Of a DNA stretch of 64,000 nt, positions 7,809 to 17,979 are shown piece after piece. A program made the position numbers and the translations under genes. The stretch comes from Thermoplasmatota archaeon (GTDB lineage Archaea > Thermoplasmatota > Thermoplasmata > UBA10834): the NCBI GenBank assembly GCA_018818785.1, contig JAHIRF010000002.1, positions 199,874-263,873 on the forward strand, written 5' to 3'. Within the stretch, counting starts at the first letter, position 1, and each line of letters opens with the position of its first letter. The notes beneath the pieces were generated by a model that ran no database searches, was not told the DNA's origin, and saw nothing but the letters and a program-made list of their open reading frames with translations.

Positions 7809-8450
7809 ATGACGAGCAGCGAAGATATCAAGAAGGGCACGACCACGATAGGCCTGGTCTGCAAGGATGGTGTAGTGATGGCTACCGAGATGAGGGCCAC
7901 AATGGGCACACTCATCGCTCACAAGACCACTCAGAAGCTATTCAAGATCGATGACAATATGGGACTTGCAGTCGCGGGTGTCGTCGGAGATGCTCAGACC
8001 CTTGCAAGATACATAACCGCCGAGGTCGAGCTTTACAAACTCAAGAGAGGGCAACAGATGAGTGTCAAATCCGGGGCCACGCTCATGTCGAACATTTTGG
8101 CAGGCAGTCGGTTCTATCCCTACTGGGTCGGACTGATCCTGGGAGGGGTCGACAGGGAAGGCAACCATGTCTACGCGCTGGACATGGTCGGTGGAGCCAT
8201 CCCCGACACTTATGTCACCACAGGCTCTGGTTCGCCATATGTCTATGGTGTGCTGGAAGACCATTACGAGAAAGGACTGACGGTCAATGAAGGCGCTGAC
8301 CTCGCGATCAGGGCATTGCACGCCGCAATGAAACGTGATTCAGCATCAGGCGATGGAATGACGGTCGCGATCATAACCAAAGAGGCGTTCACACCCCTCG
8401 ATGAGAAGGAGATTCAGAAGAGGCAAGCCAAGATGAAACTGGTCTCCTGA
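7809..8450 (+). CDS. psmB: Proteasome beta subunit
   Basis: Catalytic subunit of the archaeal 20S proteasome, an N-terminal-nucleophile threonine protease. The protein is 213 aa with a short propeptide ending KKG, directly followed by TTTIGLV, which places the mature catalytic Thr at residue 11. The conserved Asp and Lys are in the following strands, and GSGSPYVYGVLE and SGDGMTVAII are standard beta-subunit motifs. Length and propeptide are normal for the family. It is preceded by its own TATA box and followed, after about 70 bp, by the FttA gene on the same strand. No alpha subunit gene is in the window. Confidence 0.97.
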   Translation: MTSSEDIKKGTTTIGLVCKDGVVMATEMRATMGTLIAHKTTQKLFKIDDNMGLAVAGVVGDAQTLARYITAEVELYKLKRGQQMSVKSGATLMSNILAGSRFYPYWVGLILGGVDREGNHVYALDMVGGAIPDTYVTTGSGSPYVYGVLEDHYEKGLTVNEGADLAIRALHAAMKRDSASGDGMTVAIITKEAFTPLDEKEIQKRQAKMKLVS

Positions 8451-8523
8451 GGCTCTGATTAGGTACGTTCGAGTGGCAATGTTGCCGTCCACAATACGAA
8501 CGACATGTGTTCGATTAAGTTGA

Positions 8524-10446
8524 GTGAATCAGATGGGCATAGAGAAGATTCTGGAAGATGCGAGAGATGCGGTCAAGAAGACCATCCCCTCACACATTGA
8601 AGTGACGGATATAGATTTCGAAGGACCAGTCATAGTGATCTATACCAAAAACCTCGACGAGTTCTCCAACAACAATGACCTGGTTCGACAGCTGGCCCAG
8701 ACTTTGCGGAGACGCGTGGCAATACGGCCGGATCCCAGCACGCTCGCAGACATAGAGAGTGCCGAGGAGAAGATCCGTAAGATCATACCTGAAGAAGCCA
8801 AGATCACGAACATATACTTCGAAGATGACACGGGAGAGGTCACCATCGAAGCCATCTCACCTGGCCTGGTCATAGGCAAACACGGAGCCATCTTGAACGA
8901 GATCAAAAAGGAGATCGGATGGGCGGCCAAGGTCGTCAGAGCGCCTCCTATCCCGTCCAAGACGGTCAGCGATATCAGGAACTACCTTAGGAAGGTCCAG
9001 GAGGAGCGAAAGGAATTTCTAAGGAAAGTCGGCCGGAAGCTGATGAGGCAACGGATGAACGACGAGACCTGGTTGAGGCTGACCGCATTAGGAGGGTTCC
9101 GCGAGGTCGGCCGGAGCGCGAGCCTGCTAATGACCCGCGAGAGCAAGGTATTGATCGACTGCGGTGTCGCGGTATCAGCCGACGAAAACGGATCGACGCC
9201 ATATCTGAGCGCCCCGGAGCTAATGCCCCTCGAATCCATTGACGGGGTCATCATCACGCATGCGCACCTTGACCACTCGGGGCTTCTGCCAGTGCTATTC
9301 AAGTATGGCTATGATGGACCGGTATATTGCACTCCTCCGACAAGGGACCTCATGTCACTCTTGCAGCTTGATTTCATCAAAGTCGCAGTAGGCGAGGGCA
9401 AGAAAGCACCGTACGATTCGTCTCACATACGAGATGTCGTCAGGCACACGATACCTTTGAAGTATGGAGAGACAACGGACATATCGCCCGATGTCAGACT
9501 GACCCTTCAGAACGCGGGACACATCCTAGGTTCGTCCATCGCGCACTTCCACGTAGGGGACGGACTGTACAACATAGCGTTCACTGGCGACATCAAATTC
9601 GAGAAATCCTGGTTGTTTAACGCGGCGGTGAACAAGTTCCCAAGGCTAGAGACGCTCGTGATGGAATCGACATACGGTGGCTATCATGACATGCAGCCTA
9701 GCCGTCAGGATGCTTCTGCGCAGCTCAAGGAAATCATCCGCAGGGCCCTCTCGAGAGGTGGAAAGATCCTGACCCCCGTGTTTGCTGTAGGCAGGTCTCA
9801 GGAGGTCATGCTCGTCCTCGAAGACCTCATGAGGAACCACCAGGTGCCCAAGGTGCCTATCTACCTCGATGGCATGATATTCGAGGCGACGGCGATACAC
9901 ACTGCATATCCAGAGTATCTCAACAGCCAGTTGAGGACGCAGATATTCCAGATGGGTGAGAACCCGTTCTTGTCCGATGTCTTCAAGAGGGTGGACAGCC
10001 CAGACATGAGAGAGCGCATATGCCACGATACGGAGACTTGCATCGTACTTGCCACGAGCGGGATGATGAACGGCGGACCTGTCATGGAATACTTCAAGGC
10101 ATGGTGCGACAACCCGCTGAACACACTCGTCTTCGTCGGTTTCCAGGGAGAGGGGACCATGGGCCGCAAGATTCAGAAGGGTTGGACAGACATCAATCTC
10201 AACGATAAGGGAAAGCAGTTGACTCTCCATATGAAGATGGATACCGAGACAGTCGATGGTTTCTCTGGTCACTCCGACAGGAGGCAACTGGTGAACTATG
10301 TCAGCACGATCGAGCCGCGTCCAGAGAGAATCATCATCGGCCACGGCGAAGAATACAAGTGTGCTGAACTGGCTAGCACGCTCTACAAGAAGTTCGGAAT
10401 CGAGACCCGTGCCCCGATGAATCTAGAGACTATCAGACTGAAGTGA
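8524..10446 (+). CDS. fttA: KH/beta-CASP ribonuclease, transcription termination factor aCPSF1 (FttA)
   Basis: Archaeal CPSF73 homologue that cleaves nascent RNA and terminates transcription. It is 640 aa from GTG at 8524; an ATG three codons later is also possible. The N-terminal ~150 residues form tandem KH domains (GLVIGKHGAILNEIK). The metallo-beta-lactamase domain follows, with ITHAHLDHSG near residue 245 as the zinc-binding HxHxDH, then NAGHILGSS and FTGDIKFE. The beta-CASP part includes VLATSGMMNGGP, and the C-terminal HGEE closes the active site. Its stop lies 3 nt from the convergent Taw1 stop. Confidence 0.95.
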   Translation: MNQMGIEKILEDARDAVKKTIPSHIEVTDIDFEGPVIVIYTKNLDEFSNNNDLVRQLAQTLRRRVAIRPDPSTLADIESAEEKIRKIIPEEAKITNIYFEDDTGEVTIEAISPGLVIGKHGAILNEIKKEIGWAAKVVRAPPIPSKTVSDIRNYLRKVQEERKEFLRKVGRKLMRQRMNDETWLRLTALGGFREVGRSASLLMTRESKVLIDCGVAVSADENGSTPYLSAPELMPLESIDGVIITHAHLDHSGLLPVLFKYGYDGPVYCTPPTRDLMSLLQLDFIKVAVGEGKKAPYDSSHIRDVVRHTIPLKYGETTDISPDVRLTLQNAGHILGSSIAHFHVGDGLYNIAFTGDIKFEKSWLFNAAVNKFPRLETLVMESTYGGYHDMQPSRQDASAQLKEIIRRALSRGGKILTPVFAVGRSQEVMLVLEDLMRNHQVPKVPIYLDGMIFEATAIHTAYPEYLNSQLRTQIFQMGENPFLSDVFKRVDSPDMRERICHDTETCIVLATSGMMNGGPVMEYFKAWCDNPLNTLVFVGFQGEGTMGRKIQKGWTDINLNDKGKQLTLHMKMDTETVDGFSGHSDRRQLVNYVSTIEPRPERIIIGHGEEYKCAELASTLYKKFGIETRAPMNLETIRLK

Positions 10447-10449
10447 TTC

Positions 10450-11388
10450 TCATTCGACGATCTTCAGCTTAGAACCCTTCTTGCCGATCAGTGTCACCCG
10501 GCTATCTTCTCTCTCTGCCAGTATCTCAAGCGACAGTCGGTCGGCGATTCTCCGGGAAAATTCGACCACAGAGGAATGAGATGGCATGTTCTCAATCGTC
10601 ATCCTGGTTCTAGAGTCTCCCACGAACACGTACCCTTTTGGCTCTATGAATGTGGGGGATGCGATCTCATCCAGGCGAGCATATTCATCCTCCCAGCCCA
10701 GGTTCCAATCGCGCACTAGAGTGTGCCTTATCACCGTACGGGTCGAAAGAGATGGGAGCAATTCGAGGGTCTCCATGAGATTCTCCCACGCACCATCGAA
10801 CTGTGGCACACAGACCCGTTTGAACAATTCTTCGTTCGGGGCCGCGACTGTAACATACAATTGCGAGGGAAGAGAGGAGAGATTGGCAAGTGCTTTTGGA
10901 ACCGAGCCATTGGTCACCAGGAATGTGGTCATGCCCTTCCTCTTGCAGAGGGCGATGAATTCTCCAAGGTGTGGATACAGAGTCGGTTCCCCAGAGAGAG
11001 ATATGGCAACCTGGTTAGGATGACGGGATTCCTCCCATAGCTTGGGATCGCACCGCTCGTCACCCTTGAAACCGGATACAAGAGAGCGCTGTTCTTGCAG
11101 ACATCTCTCGAGCAGTTCCTCAGGTTCGGGGTACTTGGTACCCTCGAACCCAGTCATCCCATGGAACCGCCAGCAGAACAAGCATCTGAAGTTGCATATA
11201 TTGACCGCAGGAGTCATCTGCAGGCATCTATGGGTATGGATACCGTAGAACTCCTCCTTGTAGCATGACCGACCATATATCAACCGCTGACGCATCCAAT
11301 GACACAGCTTGACCGCGCCCGTCTCTTCGACGATGCGATATTGCTGTTTCTCAAGATGCTGGATAGTCCCGTTCAACCCACATCCCAC
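10450..11388 (-). CDS. taw1: S-adenosylmethionine-dependent 4-demethylwyosine synthase Taw1/TYW1
   Basis: Radical SAM enzyme that converts N1-methylguanosine-37 of tRNA-Phe to 4-demethylwyosine using pyruvate. It is 312 aa. The radical SAM motif is CNFRCLFCW (CxxxCxxC) near residue 66. The N-terminal cysteines (KLCHW, RSCYK, HRCLQ) fit the additional iron-sulfur cluster of TYW1 proteins, and SLSGEPTLYP and LVTNGSVP are typical of the family. The archaeal form lacks the flavodoxin domain of eukaryotic TYW1, as here. It starts 3 nt after the stop of rfcL and is probably co-transcribed with it. Confidence 0.95.
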   Translation of the reverse strand: MGCGLNGTIQHLEKQQYRIVEETGAVKLCHWMRQRLIYGRSCYKEEFYGIHTHRCLQMTPAVNICNFRCLFCWRFHGMTGFEGTKYPEPEELLERCLQEQRSLVSGFKGDERCDPKLWEESRHPNQVAISLSGEPTLYPHLGEFIALCKRKGMTTFLVTNGSVPKALANLSSLPSQLYVTVAAPNEELFKRVCVPQFDGAWENLMETLELLPSLSTRTVIRHTLVRDWNLGWEDEYARLDEIASPTFIEPKGYVFVGDSRTRMTIENMPSHSSVVEFSRRIADRLSLEILAEREDSRVTLIGKKGSKLKIVE

Positions 11389-11391
11389 CTC

Positions 11392-12786
11392 TCAGAACTC
11401 CGCGAGACTCCGGCCGGACTTTCGTCGAGGGGTCTTCTTTCGCATTACTTCATCTTCGCCTTTGATTGCTATGATCTCTGCCCGGATAGCTTTGACAATA
11501 CTGGAATCAGAATCCACGTGTAATAGATTCGAGATATCGCCATCATCGAGTTCCGTCTCGCATCCCAACTTCACCATCAGCTCTCGATCCTTTGTCAACA
11601 ATTTTGATAGATAAGGCAAGATCGATTCATCGAACATCCTCGATGAAGTATGAAAATACGGTGCCAATTTTGAGGATATGGACTTCCTTGACGCACGAGT
11701 ACCCTTCGCACGTGACATGACTATCAAGAAACTTGGGAAACGATACTCACTCACATGCGGTCGTCGGCCAGATTTCCTCGACAATGCAACGCCAGCGGTC
11801 ATCATTGTTCTCGCGTAAGACCACATCCCATAATGCTGCAACGCCCTGGCCCTCCGGAGATAGATATTGGATCTCGAAAGCGCGTCGAATGCGCGGGCCA
11901 GATCTTCGGGGTCCTTCATCTCAGACGGTATACTCTCCTCAATCCATTTCTCTAGCTCATCAGGCATCTTGTCGAGATTCAACGTCGCATCCTGAGCTTC
12001 GCGAACGGTCTTCGCACCGAACATGGCGCCTAGGGCCCTGCTCAGCTCCTTCTCCTGATTTCGCTCACCGAGGACATCCGTATCCTCAGCATCCAGGTGA
12101 GACCGTCCTTCGACTATCATCTGGAGATCGTTTATTGCCGCCCGGAGATCCCCACCCGCATTTGATGCAATCTTCCCGAGGGTGTCCAGTGAGACAGTGA
12201 CATTCTCATTCTCCGCAATTGAACGCAGAACTACGACGATTGCACTCGGGTCCAATCGTCTGAATGTAACGCTCGTTGCGAGCCTCTTGAGGGCAGATGC
12301 TCTACGCGTCAATTCGTAATAGTCGTTCGCTATAAGCAATATCGGCTGGCTGGATTCACGAATCGTGTCCACGATCGCCTTTGCGCCGCCATAGTCCTCT
12401 CGACCAAAGAGATTGTCCGCCTCATCCAAGATTATGAGCTTCCGACGCCCAGAATGAGAAGAAAGAAACTCTCCATCCAGAGTGAACGTCTGTGTCATCG
12501 AGCCGATTCCAGCCACCTTTTTGATGGATTCGGCGTTCCTATGATCTGAAGCATTCATCTCGACGACGTCCCATTTCAGATCATATGCCAGTGCTAGGGC
12601 TGAGCTGGTTTTTCCAATACCAGGCTCTCCTTTGAGAATCAAGGCCTTGACCTTAGGAACTCCGTGAGCCCAGGATTCCGCCCATCGACGGATTGCCCTA
12701 ATAGCAGACTCGTTTCCAACGACCTGCGAAAGGGATCTGGGCCGATATTTCTCAGTCCAATCTTCTTGCATCTCGTATTGAGACAA
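11392..12786 (-). CDS. rfcL: Replication factor C large subunit
   Basis: AAA+ subunit of the clamp loader that places PCNA on primed DNA together with RfcS (encoded at 57-58 kb). It is 464 aa. The start WTEKYRPRSLSQVVGN is the family signature. Walker A is GEPGIGKTSS, Walker B LIILDEADNL and sensor 1 LLIANDYYEL. The middle has the lid domain (AGGDLRAAINDLQ) and the C-terminal part the helical collar. The basic C-terminal tail ends in SLAEF; a PCNA-interacting motif is expected there but the match is weak. AT-rich upstream DNA (ttattgggcc, taaatac) contains likely TATA boxes. taw1 follows immediately. Confidence 0.95.
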   Translation of the reverse strand: MSQYEMQEDWTEKYRPRSLSQVVGNESAIRAIRRWAESWAHGVPKVKALILKGEPGIGKTSSALALAYDLKWDVVEMNASDHRNAESIKKVAGIGSMTQTFTLDGEFLSSHSGRRKLIILDEADNLFGREDYGGAKAIVDTIRESSQPILLIANDYYELTRRASALKRLATSVTFRRLDPSAIVVVLRSIAENENVTVSLDTLGKIASNAGGDLRAAINDLQMIVEGRSHLDAEDTDVLGERNQEKELSRALGAMFGAKTVREAQDATLNLDKMPDELEKWIEESIPSEMKDPEDLARAFDALSRSNIYLRRARALQHYGMWSYARTMMTAGVALSRKSGRRPHVSEYRFPSFLIVMSRAKGTRASRKSISSKLAPYFHTSSRMFDESILPYLSKLLTKDRELMVKLGCETELDDGDISNLLHVDSDSSIVKAIRAEIIAIKGEDEVMRKKTPRRKSGRSLAEF

Positions 12787-12920
12787 GTTGCTTTTCCGAT
12801 ATAGATTATCTGCAAGCTGCGCAAAAGTGCTCCAATAAATGGGCCCAATAAAATGTATTTAGCCCCGATATCGAAAGAATTAGTCGGAAGATGTTTGCAA
12901 TAATATATTTAATGTCTTAC

Positions 12921-13586
12921 CTATACATCCGGGGAAAGGACGAAAGAATTCGAATGGTTCGATGTCACCGCCACGGATTCTGTCCCAGACACATGATGTT
13001 CTTCGGATCCATCATCAGAGACATCCATGCCAGGTAGAGGGTGCTTTGAATACTGTTCTTTCCTATCGTCAATATCCATCGTAAGATAGATTGCCGTCAC
13101 CTCTATGCTTGAGTGGCCGAGGTTCTGTTGGAGGGTCCTCAGATCTATGCCAGATTTCAATGAATGGACCGCGTGCGTGTGCCGCAAAACGTGTGGATGG
13201 CTCTTGTCTTTGTCAATTCCAACTTCAGCTGCATAATTCGAAACCAGACGCTCGACCTGTCTACGAGATAGTTGACCGCGCTTGTTTGACACGAATAGCG
13301 GGTCCCTCCTGTTCTTGCGGGTTCCGATATAGTCCCGAAGCATTGCCTTTGTCCAGCTGTTGATGATAGGGACCTTGCGGCCTTCGACATGTCGCTTGGC
13401 CTGTTGAATCGTGATCTCGCTTGATTCAAGGTCCACGTCACCAATTGCCAAGGCCACGAGCTCGCCGACTCTCATCCCAGTTTCGTATAGCAACTTGATG
13501 ATCAATCGGTCCCTCATCCGCTTAGGAGCCTCGAGCAGTGCTTTCAGTTCATCCTGCTTGAGATACTTTCGCATGCTAGTTCCCAT
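12921..13586 (-). CDS. Tyrosine recombinase/integrase, catalytic-domain form (XerA-like)
   Basis: Site-specific recombinase of the phage-integrase family, about 221 aa from ATG 13586 (MGTSMRKY); an ATG at 13574 is also possible. All catalytic residues are visible: Arg in ETGMRVGELV, Lys after the beta turn (IQQAKRH), HVLRHTHAVH (H-xx-R), LGHSSIEVTAIY with His and the nucleophile Tyr. The N-terminal core-binding (SAM-like) domain is almost missing; archaeal XerA proteins are usually about 280 aa. The C-terminal ~35 residues after the Tyr are polar and unusual. The TATA box (tttttatatagg on minus) lies near 13636, with an inverted repeat between it and the start. Chromosome dimer resolution or an element integrase are both possible. 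Confidence 0.85.
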   Translation of the reverse strand: MGTSMRKYLKQDELKALLEAPKRMRDRLIIKLLYETGMRVGELVALAIGDVDLESSEITIQQAKRHVEGRKVPIINSWTKAMLRDYIGTRKNRRDPLFVSNKRGQLSRRQVERLVSNYAAEVGIDKDKSHPHVLRHTHAVHSLKSGIDLRTLQQNLGHSSIEVTAIYLTMDIDDRKEQYSKHPLPGMDVSDDGSEEHHVSGTESVAVTSNHSNSFVLSPDV

Positions 13587-13592
13587 CCCTTG

Positions 13593-13616
13593 TTCGTTGG
13601 ACGATTGTCCGACGAA
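13593..13616. repeat. Near-perfect inverted repeat in the recombinase 5' leader
   Basis: TTCGTTGGAC-GATT-GTCCGACGAA: two 10-bp arms with one mismatch and a 4-bp centre. It sits between the likely transcription start and start codon of the recombinase gene. It could be an operator, an mRNA hairpin or a recombinase binding site. Confidence 0.6.
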
Positions 13617-13649
13617 ACATGGGTTTGAGCCTATATAAAAATGTCGCAT

Positions 13650-14628
13650 TTTAGTTGAAAAATGCCCTCAGTCGCTTGTCGCGCTCGTGGACCCCCCTAA
13701 AAGCGTCAACAAATACCCGATTAATTGCCGTTTTCCGCAACAAGCCCTCCTTTGGCACACTACCCAGACATAGATCCTAGAGGGTAGCATGACACAATGT
13801 GTCAAGGAATCCCAAAAAGTAGTGTTTTAGGGTGGGGGAAATAGATAAATTTCACCGATCCGTGCAAAAAATCGTTTTCATGCCATCGTTGGGGACAATC
13901 AATATTGTGAAAATTAGCTCTGACCTCAATTATCCATGGCATCGCATCTCCTTTCTCACATATTGGCGGCATGACATATTATTCCGTCAGACATCGACAG
14001 ACAGCGTGCTATGCCAAGTCATGACACACGACGCTTCATCTGGAATGTTCACTGTTAACAAGCCGCATGCCATGCGAAGAGAATCTGCTGTGCAAGGATG
14101 GTAGAAAAACAATTATTGCAGTGGAATGTCTGTTCTTGCATATCGAAGATAACGTGCATTTCATTACAACCCAGGCACGTCAAATCATATTAGCCAGATG
14201 CAGGAAAATATTGGAAATCACTACTCCGTCACCAACAGGTTTGATCCAGTCAATCCTCCCCCATACCAACATAATTACCAGACACATTTGAATACGCGTC
14301 ACCACAATAAAAGCGGGCTCGCACATCTCCCGCATAGAATAGTCGCGGTCCCGCCTAATTTGCCTAACACATCGCAAGAAAAAGGTACAACTCATGCGCG
14401 AAATGACCGCGTCCGATACTGAGCGAATTTTGAGCATAACCCAACATGAGAAATCGTGGGGATTTGATGCAAATAAAACATCAAAATAATTGATGCCCAT
14501 GCAATTCAATGTATGAATAGCCAGACACGGAATTCTGTGATATCAATTGCAGATATTTCATGTAGAAGACGCAGATGACTTTAGCAAAAGAATTATCGAG
14601 TATGCATCGATACCTGTCCGGGGATTGA
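13650..14628. other. AT-rich non-coding stretch (~980 bp)
   Basis: I see no convincing gene. The ORFs listed here are short, share no recognisable motif and contain many rare-looking residues. The stretch is clearly richer in A+T than the flanks. It contains many short TATA-like and palindromic words (for example gtgacaca/tgtgtc types near 13790-13805 and TGACACACGA near 14022) but no clear long direct repeat. It lies between the recombinase and the M20 peptidase gene. Confidence 0.6.
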
Positions 14629-16014
14629 ATGTCAGATCTAGTGTACACGCAAGTCGTAGAGAAGGCCTCTAGATACCAGGCAAAATCGCTTGAATTCTTG
14701 GGCAAAATTATACAATTTCCGACCGTTTCCCCTCGAGACAAAGACGGGCTAAGAGCATGCGCGGAAGAGCTCGTGAAACAGTTTGAAAAATCAGGATTTG
14801 AAGCATCGATCTTTGATACAACAGGAGACCCTGTCGTCACGGCCGAAAAGAATGTCGGCGCAAAGAAGAATCTGTTATTCTACCATCATTATGATGTCCA
14901 GCCAGAAGGGCCACTGGAACTCTGGGATTCGTCGCCTTGGAAAATGGAAGTCAGAGGAGACAGGGTCTACGGCCGTGGGGCTGTGGATGATAAAGGACCG
15001 ATAGCAGCAAGCCTAATGGGAATAATGCTGGCAGAAGAGATGCTCGAGCAATTGCCAGTAAATGTTAGATTTGTGATAGAAGGAGAAGAAGAAGCAGGCT
15101 CGATAAGTCTTCACGAATTCACGGAAACCAACAGAGATTTTCTCAGCGCGGAGGGATTAGTCTGGGAAGGGATTTCCTCCATGCCAAACAGCCCTGCAGA
15201 AATAATCTGTGGAGTAAAAGGAGATGCATACTTTGAGTTCAGGGCGAGTGGCCCGCCAAATTTCCCTCGTACAGACGTTCATTCAGGAGAGGCATCTTGC
15301 GTGCCAAATGCCGCGTGGAGGCTAATCTGGGCACTGAATACTCTGAAGGACAAGCACGAAAATATTCTCGTCGAAGGCTTTCAAGATGAGGTCGTTCAAC
15401 CATCCGATGAAGACATCGCGGTTCTTGCGGAATATGAGGGAGATTATGCGAAGAGGATAATGGATGATTATGACCTTGGAAGGACCCTGTTGGACAGGAA
15501 AGGTATCGAGCTCCTGAAACACCTATACTTCATGCCCACACTAACAATCAGTGGATTGACCAGCGGATATCAGGGAACGGAAGACATGACCATAGTCCCG
15601 TCATCAGCAAGCGCGAAATTGGATGTCAGACTGGTGCCGGATCTGACTCCCGAGAAAGTCCATGAGCTTCTGAAGGCACATCTGGCCAAGAAAGGGTATG
15701 AGGACATAGAGGTGAAGATGTCGCCAGGATATATGCCCAGCAGGAGCAGAATCAACGACCCATTCATACGGATGGTCCATGAATTATCGAAAGAGGTCGT
15801 TGCCCCGGCACCATCTAACATCGTGCCGATGGTGGGAGGCTCTGGTCCGGCCCATCTTTTCACACCTTATGCCCCGATGTGCATGGCATATAGCTACTCC
15901 GATATCCAACATACGAATGGACATGCCCCGAACGAGAACGCTTGGCTGCCCAGCCTTATCTATAATGTTGCATTCATCGCAATGGTTGCAGATAGGATGT
16001 CCAAGATACCTTGA
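14629..16014 (+). CDS. M20 family metallopeptidase (dipeptidase/ArgE-DapE type)
   Basis: Zinc-dependent amidohydrolase of the M20 family, 461 aa, starting at ATG 14629. Metal-binding motifs in order are YHHYDVQPEG (His, near residue 88), GAVDDKGPI (bridging Asp), EGEEEAGS (catalytic Glu pair) and DVHSGE in the dimerisation-domain region. HTNGHAPNEN near the C-terminus supplies the last His. The size and the long insertion between the two halves match the CNDP-like dipeptidase group, so the substrate is probably a dipeptide or small peptide. It is monocistronic and lies downstream of the AT-rich stretch. Its A-rich codons (many gaa/aaa) differ a little from neighbouring genes. Confidence 0.9.
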   Translation: MSDLVYTQVVEKASRYQAKSLEFLGKIIQFPTVSPRDKDGLRACAEELVKQFEKSGFEASIFDTTGDPVVTAEKNVGAKKNLLFYHHYDVQPEGPLELWDSSPWKMEVRGDRVYGRGAVDDKGPIAASLMGIMLAEEMLEQLPVNVRFVIEGEEEAGSISLHEFTETNRDFLSAEGLVWEGISSMPNSPAEIICGVKGDAYFEFRASGPPNFPRTDVHSGEASCVPNAAWRLIWALNTLKDKHENILVEGFQDEVVQPSDEDIAVLAEYEGDYAKRIMDDYDLGRTLLDRKGIELLKHLYFMPTLTISGLTSGYQGTEDMTIVPSSASAKLDVRLVPDLTPEKVHELLKAHLAKKGYEDIEVKMSPGYMPSRSRINDPFIRMVHELSKEVVAPAPSNIVPMVGGSGPAHLFTPYAPMCMAYSYSDIQHTNGHAPNENAWLPSLIYNVAFIAMVADRMSKIP

Positions 16015-16247
16015 GACATTGATGATTGATGATAGAAAGGACTATTGCGTGCAATCGAAGACCATGAGGATAGGGTTGACGAGCAAACCCAGCTTCAGAA
16101 ATCGCTCGACAAACTTCGGGACAACCTCAATCGGTGGCTTGAGAAGCATTCAACATGCCGATATCGATGGTCTCGATAAACCAATTTCGGAGAAAGGCAC
16201 ACCTCCCCGATCATATTCTTCCCATATCGATTGAATCGCGTGGATTG

Positions 16248-16280
16248 AAAAAAATGAAGTTACGGAGGGTTGCCCCTCCG
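16248..16280 (-). terminator. Hairpin terminator of the thermosome gene
   Basis: On the minus strand CGGAGGG-gcaa-CCCTCCG, beginning about 16 nt past the stop, is followed by a short spacer and a run of seven T (A-run at 16248-16254 on plus). Confidence 0.65.
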
Positions 16281-16296
16281 AGTGTTTTGTGAGAGT

Positions 16297-17943
16297 TTAC
16301 ATCATTCCGGGCATTCCGCCCATGCCACCCATTCCGCCGCCTGGGGGACCCCTCTCGGAAGGACTGAGCTTCCTTGCGGCTATGACATCGTCGATCCTGA
16401 GGACCATAGATGCCACCTCGGTTGCGGACTGGACTGCCTGCGTTTTAACCCTCAGAGGCTCAATGACGTTCGCGCGAATCATGTCGGAGACCTTGTTCTC
16501 ATCGATATTGATTCCGAAAGTCCGTCCAGCCTTCTTCGTGTGGGCGTTCTTGAGCTCTATGAGCACATTTATCGAGTCCATTCCTGCGTTCTCGGCGAGT
16601 GTCCATGGAATCACTTCCATTGCATCCGCAAAAGCCTCGATTGCAAGCTGCTCCCTGCCACCGACAGACTGTCCATAGTCCCTGAGCTTGATCGCGATCT
16701 CGATCTCCGGAGCGCCTCCTCCTGGAACGACGATTCCATCCTCGAGTGCGACCGCGACGACCTTGAGTGCGTCGTGCAATGCCCGCTCGACCTCGTCAAT
16801 GACGTGTTCGGTTCCGCCTCGGATGAGGATTGAAACCGCCTTCGGATTCTTGCAGCCAGTCACGAAGGTCATGTCAGAATCAGCGATCTTGACCTCTTCG
16901 ACAGTCTCAGCAGCTCCGAGCTCTGCGGAGGTCAAATCATCAAGGTTCGTGACGATCTTTCCGCCGGTCGCCTTGGCGAGCTTCTCCATGTCAGATCTCT
17001 TGACCCTACGCACCGCGTAGATTCCATCCTTGGCGAGGTAGTGCTGAGCCATGTCATCGATTCCCTTCTCGCAGATGATGACAGTCGCTCCAGACTTCTT
17101 GACCTTCTGGACCATTTCCTTGATGGTGTTCTCTTCCTCGTCCAGGAACTTCTGCATCTGCATCGGGTCACGAATCTGAATCTTTGCTTCGACCTCGGTC
17201 TTCTTGATCTCGAGGGCGGAGTCGATGAGTGCGATCTTGACGTTCTTGACGCTCTTTGGCATCCTCGGGTGCACGCGCTCCTTGTCCAGCACGATGCCCT
17301 TTATGAGCCTCGTATCGGAGACGGCGCCGCCGTGCTTCTTCTCGACCTGGATGTTGTCAATATCTGCCTCGTACGTGCCATTCGACTTCTCAGATACGGA
17401 TGAGACAGCCTCGACGGATATGTCCGCGAGCTTGTCGCGCTCTCCGCCGACGCTCTTGCCAGTCATGGCAGTCATAGCCACAAGCTTGAGTGTCTTCTTG
17501 TCAGTAGGCGAAACTTTTATACCGATGCCCTTGAGGATCTTGATAGCCTCCAGGGATGCGAGCCTGAATCCGTTGGCAATAACGGTCGGGTGCACATTCT
17601 GCTCTATGAGCGCCTCGGACTTCTTAAGAAGCTCTCCAGCGATCACGACAGCGGAAGTTGTTCCATCTCCGCACTCATTGTCCTGTGTCTTCGAAATCTC
17701 TACGACCATCTTGGCCGCGGGGTGTTCAATATCCAATTCCTTGAGGATCGTAGCGCCATCGTTTGTGATGACGATATCTCCCATGCTGTCCACAAGCATC
17801 TTGTCCATGCCCTTGGGACCTAGGGTGCTCCGTACGGCATCGGCGACTGCTCTGGCCGCCATGATGTTGTTACTCTGGGCGGTCTTGCCCTTCGTTGATT
17901 CCGTTCCTTCTCTGAGCACAATTATAGGTTGGTTTCCCATCAT
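16297..17943 (-). CDS. thsA: Thermosome subunit (group II chaperonin)
   Basis: ATP-driven protein-folding chamber subunit, 548 aa, the family's normal length. It shows [23 protein letters not shown], the ATP-binding [16 protein letters not shown] with the catalytic Asp, and [10 protein letters not shown]. The C-terminus is the usual flexible Gly-Met repeat ending GGMPGMM. Two consecutive ATGs start the ORF, with ggaggt about 8 nt upstream. The TATA box at 17981-17988 predicts a leader of roughly 15-20 nt. The transcript appears monocistronic, with its own terminator. Alpha and beta paralogues cannot be told apart from one sequence, so the symbol is generic. Confidence 0.97.
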   Translation of the reverse strand: MMGNQPIIVLREGTESTKGKTAQSNNIMAARAVADAVRSTLGPKGMDKMLVDSMGDIVITNDGATILKELDIEHPAAKMVVEISKTQDNECGDGTTSAVVIAGELLKKSEALIEQNVHPTVIANGFRLASLEAIKILKGIGIKVSPTDKKTLKLVAMTAMTGKSVGGERDKLADISVEAVSSVSEKSNGTYEADIDNIQVEKKHGGAVSDTRLIKGIVLDKERVHPRMPKSVKNVKIALIDSALEIKKTEVEAKIQIRDPMQMQKFLDEEENTIKEMVQKVKKSGATVIICEKGIDDMAQHYLAKDGIYAVRRVKRSDMEKLAKATGGKIVTNLDDLTSAELGAAETVEEVKIADSDMTFVTGCKNPKAVSILIRGGTEHVIDEVERALHDALKVVAVALEDGIVVPGGGAPEIEIAIKLRDYGQSVGGREQLAIEAFADAMEVIPWTLAENAGMDSINVLIELKNAHTKKAGRTFGINIDENKVSDMIRANVIEPLRVKTQAVQSATEVASMVLRIDDVIAARKLSPSERGPPGGGMGGMGGMPGMM

Positions 17944-17979
17944 GTGATGTTACCTCCAGGTCCGATTATGATAGTGCTT

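Noticed and set aside
13832-14104. 90-aa ORF in the AT-rich gap
   Set aside because: No recognisable features and it uses mixed composition; treated as chance.
16042-16149. Small minus ORF (MLLKPPIEVVPKFVERF) next to the thermosome terminator
   Set aside because: Coding-looking but only 35 aa, directly preceded by an in-frame stop; may be a gene remnant, too weak to list.
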